From Urophycis tenuis (lineage: Eukaryota > Chordata > Actinopteri > Gadiformes > Phycidae), in contig JAXIVH010000002.1 in the NCBI GenBank assembly GCA_036785325.1, forward strand, positions 10,474,786 to 10,538,785: a stretch of DNA of 64,000 nt, written 5' to 3'. Below, one piece after another: positions 1-9,799 of the stretch. The notes beneath the pieces were generated by a model. That model was not told the DNA's origin. It worked only from the letters and a program-made list of their open reading frames with translations, and made no database searches. How positions within the stretch are numbered: position 1 is the stretch's first letter; every line of letters starts with the position of its first letter. Both the position numbers and the translations under genes were made by a program.

Positions 1-70
1 TCCAGCCTCAAGCAACTTGTGGCAATAAGGGCCTTCAAGTTCAGCAACTTTCTGAGTTTTAACAATGGAA
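1..70. repeat. Left copy of a ~70-bp direct repeat
   Basis: The first 70 bases recur, with a few mismatches, at 1234-1305. Both start with TCCAGCCTCAAGCAACTTGT and both end near an ACAATGGAAAA stretch. The two copies flank the LINE remnant between them. A target-site duplication this long would be unusual, so an older local duplication is equally possible. Confidence 0.7.
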
Positions 71-474
71 AAGCGAACATAGGGTAATGCACCCACATGC
101 TTTGGAAGAGTTAAAGTTTGGATAAAAGAGAATATGCTTTATGCCTCTATGTCAGATGCTCCATGGACCAATTGGAGAGGGTCAAGATTTCAAGGAAACC
201 ATTCAATCAATAAGCAAAAATGCTAGGACTCATGTCACGATATTACCAGTGTCCCTGATGCTGTTAGTATGCAGCCAATACAATACTTTTTATAACAAAC
301 GTTTACCAGATATATTCAAGCAAAGAAAGCACATATTTTCTGATTGTATGACTATCCAAACAATTTTCCAAAACCATTGTAACTTCTTTTCTACTAGTTA
401 TCTGTATAAAGTGATTTCTTTTAGTATAAAAGTGGCTTTTATTTTTCATGGTTCTGTATTAAACAAACTAAGAA
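71..474. other. Unassigned, no gene seen
   Basis: AT-rich sequence between the direct repeat and the LINE remnant. The open frame on the plus strand here has no recognisable domain and biased composition, so I treat it as chance. Confidence 0.4.
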
Positions 475-1269
475 CTACTTCATTGCATTTATATTTACAT
501 TTAGGGCATTACAGAAACTATGTTTGTCAGAAGAAGGTGAAACAATTAATAGTAATACAGTCACCAGACAAGTTTCAAGCATTTCCATTGCTTGGTTAAC
601 CATTGCTAGTATACAACATATCTGGCAATGTGCCAAGTTACAAAGATCAATTAAATCTTCCAGAAGAGTCTCGAGTCTCTTCTGGAAGATGGGGAGTGAC
701 TCCGCAGCCCTAACATTGGCAGGGAGCTTGTTCCACCACTGCGGTGCCAAAACGGAGACAGTTGTGATTTCGCCATCCAACCTTTTCCTCCTTTTAGTGA
801 TAGGGGTACCAGTCGACCAGCTGAGGAAGCTGAGCGGAGTGCTTGAGCAGGGGCGTGGGGTTTCACTGACGCTTAGAGAAAGGTAGGGGCAGTTCCATTA
901 ACAGTTTTGTAGGCGAGTACCATCGTCTTGAATTTGGTGCAGGACAGTTGGTTGTTGAATATTACGCCAAGGTTCCTTGCGGTTTGTGAGGCACATACTG
1001 TAATGTCCTCGACCGAGACCAGTAGGTCCTTTTGAGGGCATGTCTTTTCCCGGTATGAAGAGGAGCTCATTCTTTGCGAGATTGAACTTGATTTGATGCA
1101 CAGTTGTCCAAGAGCTTATGTCTGCCAAACATTCGTAGATGCCTGTTGCAATCAGAGTGTCTGAGGGGGGGAAAGAGAGGAATAGTTGAGTCTGGTCCAC
1201 ATAACATTGAGAGGAAAAAACGTTTTTCCTTTCCAGCCTCAAGCAACTTGTGGCAATAACGGCCTTCAA
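475..1269 (-). pseudogene. L2-type LINE reverse transcriptase remnant
   Basis: Read on the minus strand, three frames carry successive parts of the C-terminal half of an L2/CR1-group reverse transcriptase. 1269-900 has YVDQTQLFLSFPPSDTL followed by CLADISSWTTVHQIKFNL (the YADDTQLY and thumb regions of this family). 1070-873 has the VSVEDI..ARNLGVIF segment. 780-640 has VLAPQWWNKLPANVRAAES, the conserved C-terminal WNxLP motif. Frameshifts separate the parts, and the catalytic aspartate pair is degraded from ADD to VDQ. It is a dead, 5'-truncated copy. A cousin lies at 27.1-27.97 kb on the plus strand. Confidence 0.85.
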
Positions 1270-1305
1270 AGTCAGTAACTTTCTGAGTTAGAACAATGGA
1301 AAATT
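1234..1305. repeat. Right copy of the ~70-bp direct repeat
   Basis: Matches 1-70 at roughly nine positions in ten by eye. It overlaps the start of the LINE frame and runs directly into the nuclear-receptor-like fragment at 1312, which has no equivalent after the left copy. Confidence 0.7.
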
Positions 1306-1311
1306 GAGTAT

Positions 1312-1374
1312 AAGGTGTGTGACGACGTGGCGTCTGGCTTTCATTACGCCGTGCACGCCTGCGAGGGCTGCAAG
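1312..1374 (+). pseudogene. Nuclear receptor first zinc finger fragment (Rev-erb-like)
   Basis: One frame encodes 21 residues with the hallmark of a nuclear receptor DNA-binding domain: VASGFHY followed by HACEGCK, including the P-box start. From family knowledge, the Val after CxD and the FHYxVHACEGCK string fit Rev-erb (NR1D) better than PPAR, which has Lys there. Two normally invariant glycines are replaced (CDD for CGD, YAV for YGV). The continuation GFFRR is absent. After the Lys codon comes ATGAGA, one base from the splice donor GTGAGA, so this may be an exon end with a dead donor. No other exon of a receptor gene is seen nearby. Confidence 0.7.
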
Positions 1375-2733
1375 ATGAGAACACAAAAACACATTGATTC
1401 ACAATGTATTTATCTTTTCCATACTTGATTAAGGATGTTTGTGTAGCCCTCGCTAGACCTATCACCAGACTACGCCACCCCCTAAGCTAAACCGGAATAG
1501 AAAGGGGGACTGTTCCAATAATGGTCCAACACAGGTTCTTGGAAAAAAAATATAAAGATCAAGTTTAGTTTTGTTTCTCGTTAAAAATACAGTGTCACTT
1601 CAAAGGCCAATACATGAATAGACACACAGACACAGTTCATGGGGATGACCAAGCCGTTGGGTCCTGAGCCACTAACACCCAGACTGACATAGGCAGTCAC
1701 GCTTTTTGCGACACTTGAAAGTTATTTTCAATCATCTTTATTTATCCAAATATAAATGGCCCTTAAACAGTCAATACCAAATCAGATACAGACAAGGTTA
1801 AAGTTATGTTGTTGATCTCTTGTTTTATGGCATGATATGCGATAGCTGACCGTGAGCGATGACGTCTTGCTGTTAGTGCAGGTGTTGTTATGCCGTAGAT
1901 AAAAACAGTGTTATGAAGCATTGCGCATGCGCAGTCATGATTATCTGTAAGAAAAAGTGCTTTAAAAACGTTGATTTGATAAAAAACCACCAAACCCTAT
2001 CAGCGATTTTAGTCTGTTTTTCATTTGGATTTCAATTTTTTTTTTTATTATTATTTTTTATGCCCCTTAGACCTCGGAAAATTGAGATACAGCTCTCCCC
2101 CTATACATTAACATAGGGCCCTGGTCAAATATCTGCCCGAAAGGCATTGCCAATATGGCCGGACTGAGTCTGTTACTGCGGCAACATGCTCTGTGAACCT
2201 AACCTGAGAGAACAAAATGAAGACTGTGAATCGGATGCTGACTTGGCCGTGTTGCTGTTGAAATTGTAAGTACCCTTGGGTGAATGTTGTTCTCTTTTTT
2301 TCTGTATGGTGCCTTTCTTGATGTTAGTCTTTGTAATAATGTGTTTGCTCGACCGTTTTGTTGTGAGCCCTGTATGTTTCCAGCTTGCGTTCTTAATGGT
2401 GGCGGGGGTGTTAGCGTAGCAGGCTAAATCCCCGAATCCAGGTTTGTGTTGTCGTGACGTCCAAAAAGAAAGAGGGGAACACCCCATTCACACAGCAAAA
2501 ACGTGAGGTGCACACAACATAATCTTGAATGGGAATCACACGCATACAGGGGACCACAACCACCCAGGGGGAACCACCACCACCACCGTCGGCCTCCAGC
2601 TCTGGGGAAAGATACAAACACAGGGCTCACGGCTAAAGAAAAACAATAAACAAACTGAACTAATAAGAAATTACCACAACAAGTTAATCAGAAAAATAAA
2701 CAAAATTACACCACATCTTGGCTGATTACACTT

Positions 2734-2736
<3 letters not shown>
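1375..2736. other. Unassigned region, no gene supported
   Basis: Mostly unique-looking sequence. It holds a perfect GTAAGT donor-like site at about 2268, preceded by a short ATG frame at 2155, and a palindromic TGCGCATGCGCAG at 1922. Together these could be a decayed or non-coding first exon. No protein family is recognisable. Confidence 0.35.
1922..1934. promoter_or_regulatory. NRF-1-type palindrome
   Basis: TGCGCATGCGCAG is an exact match to the consensus bound by nuclear respiratory factor 1 in vertebrate promoters. It lies about 220 bp before an ATG-containing stretch and a GTAAGT donor. Function is inferred from the motif only. Confidence 0.4.

Positions 2737-2779
<43 letters not shown>
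2737..2779. repeat. (CA)n microsatellite
   Basis: About 21 uninterrupted AC units. Confidence 0.97.
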
Positions 2780-3479
2780 CTGCGCCACGTGCAGCAGCAG
2801 CAGAAACAGGGCTAGCAGCCAGACACAATTCGGCCCGAAACGGCCGCCAAGACCCCAAACCAAGCCGGCAAAACGGTAGCAGCGAAGTAGAAGTAGCAGC
2901 GAAGTAGCAGTAACAGCGAATTAGCGAGGTAGCCGGGGCTAAATAGCCGGAATTCATCCAGTTTCCAGTCCGGTCAGTTTGTGTTCCTACCAAAAAGGGA
3001 GAGGGGTGAAGAGGGTTGGCGCAGCGGGGTGGACAGCCACCACACACCATGCGACCAGCAACTGTTAGAGGGAGAGGAGCGGAGAGGGGCTTAGCACCTG
3101 GCTAAAAAACAATTAGCAACGGTAGCTCACCGTAATTCACCTAGGCTCCGGTCAACGTTGGTGAACAACCCCAGTGCATCGCCACGACCACCTCGGAGAT
3201 GCCAGGTCTATCGAGAGGTTACGTTGAAGTTATGTGATCATCTAACAAATGTGCAAGACCGGCATGCTAAAGTGTACCTACTTGTGCTATGCGGTGAGCG
3301 GCAGAGACAACGGCCCGAAAGTGGGCGGGCCGAAGAGGCAGGAGGCGAGAGGTCAGGGGGGGAGCCGGTCCTACTTTTATCCTCTCTGTGTAACCTATAA
3401 TTGGCCGATTAGCCAGAGAGGGCAGGGCGAAACAGAAAATAGCAGTGGTGCCTCATACCACTACATATCTATTATTCTT

Positions 3480-3870
3480 AAATGAATATCCTGTTCCCAC
3501 CGTATTTGAGTCCAAATAGAGCTGCAAGATGTTTCGCTATGGACATAGTTATCTAGCGAGTAGTACTTCTTGTGACGACAGTTGAAGTAGCTTGTAGAAC
3601 AGAGCCCCAGTAGAACGAGTGAACCCATAGGCTGGGAATCGTGTTCGCCCGTATCTATCCGGCCTTATTGATGTTGCTAAGTAATTATGATGTAGCCCAC
3701 TTAGGATTTGGTATGAATGAATAATAGTACTCTGCCTAAGAGGGGATGAAGGGGCAGGGTATTCATCTATGTGGGGGGACTCAGGATCAGCAAAGACATT
3801 TCAATTACCTACAATCATCCGGGGTTAGTCTGCCTCGTTAGGTAATCGGTCATAGTTAGTGCTTTAACCA
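3480..3870 (+). repeat. Dispersed repeat family B, plus copy
   Basis: The stretch from CCCACCGTATTTGAGTCC through the GGCTGGGAATCGTGTTCG segment to GGTAATCGGTCATAGTTA recurs in reverse complement at about 25,976-26,730, where two SINEs interrupt it. In this orientation the other copy reads AATAAA near the end, so family B may be an LTR or the 3' end of a retroelement. No coding capacity is seen. Confidence 0.65.
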
Positions 3871-3940
3871 CACACGGTGGTAGTGTGTCAATATATGGAG
3901 TCAGATCAAGGTTTGTTTCGTTGTTTTATTGTAATTCTAG

Positions 3941-4262
3941 TCGTCGCCAGAATCCTCACGTTACACCTTCCGCCAACTCCCTTTGGTTGGGAAATTGACG
4001 AATTTTACAATGCCGTGAACAACATGATGGGCGGCAACAGCGGTGTGCTGCTCGGCCAGCAGACCACGACGCTTCCTTCCGAGACCAGTCCGTCTTCTTC
4101 ATTGACCTCGTTGTCTTCATCCTGTTCCTCGTCCTCCGCGTTCTGTTCAAGTCCGTCCTCGCCCCGCTGCCACAGGACTCTGAGTTCCCATGGATACCAA
4201 CTCCAGCTCCACTTCCTCCTGTGGCTCGGACAGCGGTGAGGAGGAGACCGTACACATGGTAG
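3941..4262 (+). pseudogene. Possible last exon of an unidentified single-pass membrane protein
   Basis: A strong pyrimidine-rich acceptor (TTGTAATTCTAG, ending 3940) precedes an open stretch. One frame gives EIDEFYNAVNNMMGGN. From about 4083 a second frame reads FRDQSVFFIDLVVFILFLVL, a convincing single hydrophobic span, then RVLFKSVLAPLPQDSEFPW and a basic Pro-rich end at the TAG of 4260. A third frame from 4192 has a Ser-rich acidic tail (GSDSGEEE). The frames look like one protein broken by two frameshifts. I do not recognise the family. No start codon or upstream exon was found. Confidence 0.4.
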
Positions 4263-4397
4263 CTGGCCAATGCCGAGAAAGTTGGAAATGCGTCAGGAAC
4301 GGGTCCCTGAGGGTGAGCCACGGGGCAGGGTCCCCGGTGTCAGCCGTCAGTGAATGAAAGCCATTTGGAAGTCCAGCAGACCATTTGGAACCGTTGG

Positions 4398-4422
4398 AAC
4401 AACAACAACAACAACAACAACA
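4398..4422. repeat. (CAA)n microsatellite
   Basis: Eight CAA units in the putative 3' untranslated region of the preceding exon. Confidence 0.9.
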
Positions 4423-4736
4423 GTGTCACCGCAGAGGATTACTGGTAACGTAACCAAGGCAGCAGCCAAAACAGCTTACAGGGAAGAAAGAGTTCACCAC
4501 CAGCAGCAGCAGCTCATCAGCGCCCCTGGTGGTGTTAGGCCAGATGACGGTCACAGCCTCCCGCAGATCCAGCATACCGTCGGCACCCCAAGCGTAACAG
4601 TAGAACAATCGAAATGGAACTGCTGACTTCCTAGGCTTTCTCTAAACATAACCATGTTTTCTATCTCACGAGTCTCCCATTTGGTGCATTTAGGACGGGT
4701 AGGAATTGGACAGTTCCCGTTACTGTGTGTATACAA

Positions 4737-4742
4737 AATAAA
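4737..4742 (+). terminator. Poly(A) signal AATAAA
   Basis: Canonical hexamer about 475 bp after the stop of the putative membrane-protein exon, just before the LTR-like element begins. Confidence 0.45.
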
Positions 4743-4804
4743 TGTGTATCAAATGATCTGTGTCTTCCACAGGCAACACTGAAATATGTATATAGTCATG
4801 TATA

Positions 4805-6240
4805 TGTGACGGGATCAGGAGGGTGAAAGGATTGCGACAACACCACCTGGGGGAAGTTAGTCCCCAGAAAATTATAAAATGATTAACTAAGGTCACTCAG
4901 GTTCGAATAATACCACAGGGCAAGAGACGGTGTACAAAAGAAGAAACACTTTATTTATACAATATGATTTAACAACAATTCAATATTATTTTCTTTCAAA
5001 TTACCCTGGGCATAAAGCAATAAATGAAGGGGACAGGGCGGAGGCTTACCGGACGGCAGGGGGACAAACCAAGATAGAGGGATCCGCAACTAAAAACACC
5101 CGTGGCACCGCACTCTCACTGCAAGGGGAAAAAGTGAAAAAGGAAAACACCACCACCATGGAAGAACTGCCGCCGATAGCCTACCACACCTGTCCAACAG
5201 AAACAAAGGTTAAAAACAGGGCAAAGATGAAATCACAGCAGGCATAGCGGAAAACCACACAGTAAAACAGAAAAACAATTTACTGGCACTTAAACCAAAA
5301 GAAATAACCAAAAACAATAACCAAACCGAGGGCAATGACTAAAAAAGCCAGTCAATGAAATTAATAAAAATAAGCCCAGATCTAACACTGCCAACAGGCT
5401 ACACGTTGCGCAATATGCGCGGCAGATATGAGCGCTCGTAGCGCGAGCCAGGTCCAGCAGAGATGCAGAAGGAGTAGTAAGAGCCAAAGCAGCAGAATTC
5501 TACGGAGTGGCAGCTGGTCCGGAATGACAGCGATTTACCACGCCTGTAGAAACAAAACTAAATTAATTTATAAAATTGAACAAAGCTTATGTTGACGATA
5601 TAAACCATTACGCACCACTTGATGAAGCCACAGCGAGCCCGGGAAGCCGGGGAGGTATACAGCCCCGCACCACGAGCCGCACAGCTGTTCCAAAAAGCGC
5701 ACATGATCAGCTGAGAAGGAGGAGGAAACAGAGCCACAACAAGGCAGACAGCGGGACTTACCACAGTGCGGAAACAGACACACACACACCCCAAAGGACC
5801 CCCGGCAGGGCACAGCACGGCCCCGCAGACCAACAGTCAGCTGAGCTGATAGGCGATGAATGAGGAGCCCAGAGCATCCACACCAACAAGCCGTATATTG
5901 GACAGATCCCGTTTGGCGAGTGCGCTCCTCAACAATCAACCGCACTGCAAGGAGTGGAGGTGGAGATCACGCACCACCAATAAAACACCAGGCACAGAGG
6001 GAATTCGGCATGATATTACCTGAATATAGCGGGATTGAGACGCCTCGACGGCCACGCGCACAGGCCACGGACACCAAGGAGCAAAGCGGAAAAGGAAGAG
6101 GAAACGAACGGCTCCTATTTATAGGAGCCGTAAAGGAAGAGGAAACGAACGGCTCCTATAAATAGGAGCCGTTCGTTTCCTCTTCCTTTTCCGCTTTGCT
6201 CCTTGGTGGATAGGGGTGGATAGGGGGATAGCCTGTCACA
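4805..6240 (-). mobile_element. Probable solo LTR (1.4 kb)
   Basis: The element starts TGTGACGGG and ends CCTGTCACA, that is TG..CA with an inverted TGTGAC/GTCACA terminus. It is flanked by TATA on both sides (4801-4804 and 6241-6244), a plausible 4-bp target duplication. It has no pol frames. Read on the minus strand it has a TATA-like CTATAAATAGG near 6118 and AATAAAG near 4950, in the order expected of an LTR promoter and poly(A) signal. The internal sequence is purine-rich and unrecognised. A non-autonomous DNA transposon is the alternative. Confidence 0.55.
6072..6208. repeat. Long imperfect palindrome with duplicated arm
   Basis: The left arm from CACCAAGGAGCAAAGCGG is the reverse complement of the right arm ending at 6208. 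Between them a ~40-bp unit (GAAACGAACGGCTCCTAT plus its inverted TATA-containing end) is repeated. Each junction has a self-complementary GGCTCCTAT..ATAGGAGCC core containing TATAAATA. Confidence 0.85.
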
Positions 6241-6244
6241 TATA

Positions 6245-7335
6245 TTATTCATGAACATGTGTAAACAATAGTATCAAATTAAATTAATAGTTTTCTAGAA
6301 AATAAATTAATGTTCTGATTCCATTATTTCACAACATCAAAACTATTCAGTCCAAAGTCTGTTGTGGTCTGTGTCTTTGAATTAAATCAATTTCTCATTC
6401 ATTTCTAATGAAATTAGACTATATGCTATTTTGTGTGCAAATAGTAATACAAAATAAAGCAAGACTTGGCAAAACGTGACCCCGCGACCCAATAATCCTC
6501 AATACATCACAACAATGAACAATGAATGAGGCCATTTTTATATGAATATTCATGTGCAAGTTGCGAAAATTTTACATTTTATTACCGTTAACAAAGTTAT
6601 AATATTAGTTTGCATATGTTTAGGAAAAAAAACTAGGATTGTTGCTGTACATAATGTATAATAAATAATAGATGCATATTATTTAATCACTGATGGACAA
6701 TTGTGAGACATTTGTGAATGTGGTTTCTGTGGGTGTTATCTCTTTGTGTGTCTTGCCTTGCCATTAAATCCCCTTTAACCTTGCAAAGCCCTGCTTTCCA
6801 TACTTTGTCATACATACGAGAGAAGAAGATGCAATGCAGATACATGCAAAGTTCAAACTAGTTACAAACAATGCAAAGGTCAATTGTTTTGTCAAAGGCA
6901 AACCAATTTCTTTTACCACATGGATTAAAGGAAAATGTCATTCTCACAGACAAGTCTACCAATTGACACATACTGCCAGGTGATTTACAGAAGACCGATA
7001 GCCCTAATATTTACTGTACTAGAAGTCTTTAGTATGTATCATACTTAGTAACTTCTAGCTAGCTCAAACTCAAAGGAACCTCAACCATTCTAAGTGATAT
7101 GATAGGACAGCTACTATTTGACAGTGTTTGGAGCATCTTTATGGTTTCAAAAAGATACAAAACTCATAGTTACTCAGGACATCCTAGAACTTCTAGACTA
7201 ATAGTACAGAATATGCTTTCCTTCTAAAGGAACATGGCTAATGTCACTGCCGTGACACAGAGTGGTTAGCAAACAAACATTTTGACATTTATTGAAGCAA
7301 AACAAAACAGCAAATAGTACAGAGAAGACTGACTC
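6245..7335. other. AT-rich single-copy-like stretch with a local duplication
   Basis: No gene is seen. About 6720-6950 (TGTGGGTGTTATC to ACCACATGGATTAAAGG) is related to 9255-9490, so this is a small segmental duplication. The second copy lies upstream of the lectin relic at 10 kb. Confidence 0.5.
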
Positions 7336-7412
7336 CTCAGAATCAGAATTTGCTTCATTGCCAAGTAAGTGTAACATTTATAGGCTACATGTTATGATGA
7401 CCATGCAGCTTC
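7336..7412 (-). mobile_element. LINE family C 3' tail, part 1
   Basis: GAATCAGAATTTGCTTCATTGCCAAGTA is the reverse complement of a common teleost LINE 3' end and matches the tail at 22,255. The element continues after the hAT insertion, at 8795. Confidence 0.65.
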
Positions 7413-7756
7413 TAGGGATGGGAATCTCTTGGCACCTCACGATTCAATATGATTCTGATTCAGAAGTCAACAATTCAATTCCAAACAGATTTTAGATGCA
7501 TCTCGATGCAACAATTTATTTGTGTATATTTCCATGCATGATCAAAAAAATACATATATAGAATACTTAAATCTGAATTTGCTACACTCACAAGTTTGCT
7601 AATCACTTCCTTGTGATGATCATTATAGAAAATCAACAGATTAATAATTACCATCTCTAATATTTTATTGAAGGAAAGGCTTTTATTTGTCACAAATAGA
7701 TATGACTTTCTATTACAGGTAATAAGCATATCCCTGAGAGAAAATATAATATGTAT

Positions 7757-7783
7757 GTATTATATATATATATATATATATAC
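7757..7783. repeat. (TA)n microsatellite
   Basis: About 13 TA units inside the hAT element. Confidence 0.9.
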
Positions 7784-7843
7784 ATACTTAATAAATAAAC
7801 AATATTTTGATGCAATAATCACTGCCGTTTGCATTTCAAGACA

Positions 7844-8560
7844 TTATGGAACAATGAAACAGCTCTCATCAGCAGGCAACTTGACCGCTCGTTTACAAGC
7901 CAGATTCAAGGTGTGGGCGTTATATCTCACATGCACAAATCCCCCAAGTTGGGCAGCAACGACCATATTAGCAGCATTGTCTGTGACCAAAACTAGCTCT
8001 TTATCATTCAAATGCCATTCATCTGCTTCCTTTTTCAGTAAATCAGCCACATATGCACCTGTGTAACTGTTGTGCATTGCCCTTGTTTGGAGCACAAGGA
8101 ACACCAGCTGCCAATCATCGATAATGAAATGCACGGTTATGGTAATGAAGGACACTGTGGCAACCGATGTCCATGTGTTGCACGAGATAGCTACCCCACT
8201 CGCTTTCATTAAAGTGTCCAAAAATTCTGTTTTAGTTTCATTGTAGAGCGTTGGAATGGCTGTGTCAGTGAAGTCGCAGCAAAATTTTTCGTATTTACAA
8301 TTTACAGTATTTACAGTATTTTTTATCTTGGCTCGAGAGTGAACACCATCACCATCGGTACCACCATTTGGGTGGTATCGCGCAAGGTGGTTTCTAAAAT
8401 TAGTTGTGTTGCCGAAGTACTTAACTTGAGTTTCCCACACTTTACAAACTGTGTGGGTCTTGTAATTTCTCCCCCAGACTTCATGGAACCCAAAATGCTG
8501 CCATACAGTAGCTTTCAAAGAAGTCGGTGCCGGTCTTGGTTGCAGCCATTTCGTTGCCAC
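7844..8560 (-). pseudogene. BED-finger hAT transposase, N-terminal fragment
   Basis: A 238-residue frame starts MATKWLQPRPAP. A BED-type zinc finger lies at about residues 20-65: WQHFGF, then CKVWETQVKYFGNTTNF and HLARYH. The second zinc cysteine of the usual CxxC is a tryptophan (CKVW), so the finger is probably dead. The start of the RNase H-like catalytic core follows, with LVTDNAANM and the family signature CxAHTLNLA, here YNAHTLNLA. The C-terminal half, including the late acidic residue and dimerisation region, is missing. It is ZBED/hAT-like and lacks the parts needed for transposition. Confidence 0.85.
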
Positions 8561-8794
8561 TCAAACATTTGTAGAAACAACTTGTACGTGTTCAGTGCGC
8601 ATGCGTGTACAGCAGCGTCCGTAGCGCTCTGCTGCAGGCAAACTGAATGTTGTAGTGGGTGAACTAATTTATTAAACAAACTAATAGTTTTAAAATTCCG
8701 ATTATTATTAACTTATCTGCATTGAGACATAATCATTCTAGAGATAACCGCGATGCATAGAAGAATAGAATATTTTTCCCACCCCTAGTAGCTT

Positions 8795-9095
8795 CTATGA
8801 GGGAGGTAGGTGACAGTCTGTCAGTGGGGACCGCACTGCAGATGGGAAGAAACGCCCTTTGTGGCGTGAGGTTTTGGTCCTGATGGAAAGCAGCCTCATG
8901 CCAGAGGGAAGTGTTTCAAACAGTGTGTGTCCGGGGTGGAGAGAGGATGGCCACAATCTTACCTGCACGCCTCGGGGTCCTGGAGGTGTACAGGTCCTGG
9001 AGGGAGCTCCAAGTTGTTCTGAATGCACCAGATCACCAGATGGTCTCACCAATAGGTGAACTCATCCCCTCCAGAGATGAGTCGAAGAGCTAAAT
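8795..9095 (-). mobile_element. LINE family C 3' fragment, part 2
   Basis: The minus strand encodes SGMRLLSIRTKTSRHK followed by FFPSA, the C-terminal end of a CR1/L2-group reverse transcriptase. It closely matches SGRRLLSIRTKTSRHK at 22.6 kb. It joins part 1 at 7336-7412 if the hAT element is removed. Confidence 0.8.
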
Positions 9096-9790
9096 ACATC
9101 TGGCCCATCAGGAGATCGTCCAACGTTTTAGTATAGTTAACTTAGTTTAGGAAAATATAACCATGTATTGTCACTGCCCATAATGCTTTATAAATAATAC
9201 ATGTATTTTAATTACATGAACATTACTGAAAATAACAGATAAATGAGAAACACCCACAGGTGTTCCTAAATAACATTCAGTCTTGTCGTGTCTTCTTCTC
9301 ATTGATAAGTCCCCCTTTAAATAAACAAAGCAATGCTTTCCCTACTCAATTCTTTACATGCAAGATACAAAGAAAGCGATGCAGATTCATGCAAAGTGCA
9401 GAATAGTTAAAAACAATGCAAAGGGAAATTGGTTGTCAAGGGAAAACCTATAGCTATTTCCACATGGATAAAAAGAAAATGTAATTGACTTGCACATGCA
9501 ATTAAATTAAATATTTGTCTTTCGCGCAATAGTTTTTCAATAAAGTACCAAGCAAAAATTGCTACCAAATTGCAGTCCCCAACCACAAACAGGATTTAGC
9601 CAAAAATCAAATGTTCAGGATTGTTATAAGTTGTTATAAATGTAAAAAGTGTCTTTCGGGGGGGGGGGGGAGCGGGGGGGGGACACTGATCTTGGGCATC
9701 TTTTCGTTAAGCACTATGGAAATAGTCATCTTGTGAGCTAGTTTTGGTCTCTTCCTTCTTTGTATATTAGTGTATTAGCTCGCTACTTGT
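9096..9790. other. Unassigned, duplicated segment
   Basis: No gene is seen. 9255-9490 is related to 6720-6950. A run of 14 G followed by a second G run (9658-9682) is present on the plus strand. Confidence 0.45.
9658..9682 (+). repeat. G-run
   Basis: Two homopolymeric G tracts separated by AGC. Such a tract could fold as a G-quadruplex or be prone to sequencing error. Confidence 0.8.
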
Positions 9791-9799
9791 GTGATTTCA

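Larger units (their letters stand above)
7413..8786 (-). mobile_element. hAT DNA transposon with 8-bp target duplication
   Basis: Termini TAGGGATGGGAA and TTCCCACCCCTA form the inverted ends. They are flanked by GCAGCTTC (7405-7412) and GTAGCTTC (8787-8794), an 8-bp target duplication with one mismatch, as expected of hAT elements. The 1374-bp body contains the N-terminal half of a transposase on the minus strand and a TA microsatellite, so it is internally deleted and non-autonomous. Confidence 0.88.

Noticed and set aside
141..599. 152-codon plus-strand frame near the start
   Set aside because: No domain, no splice context, biased towards Phe/Ile/Lys as in random AT-rich DNA, and it overlaps the LINE remnant on the other strand.
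2155..2270. Host first exon starting at ATG 2155
   Set aside because: The frame closes after 13 codons before the GTAAGT donor; other frames have no start. Kept only as an unassigned note.
2706..3050. Minus frame with a poly Val-Cys stretch
   Set aside because: Translation of the CA microsatellite.
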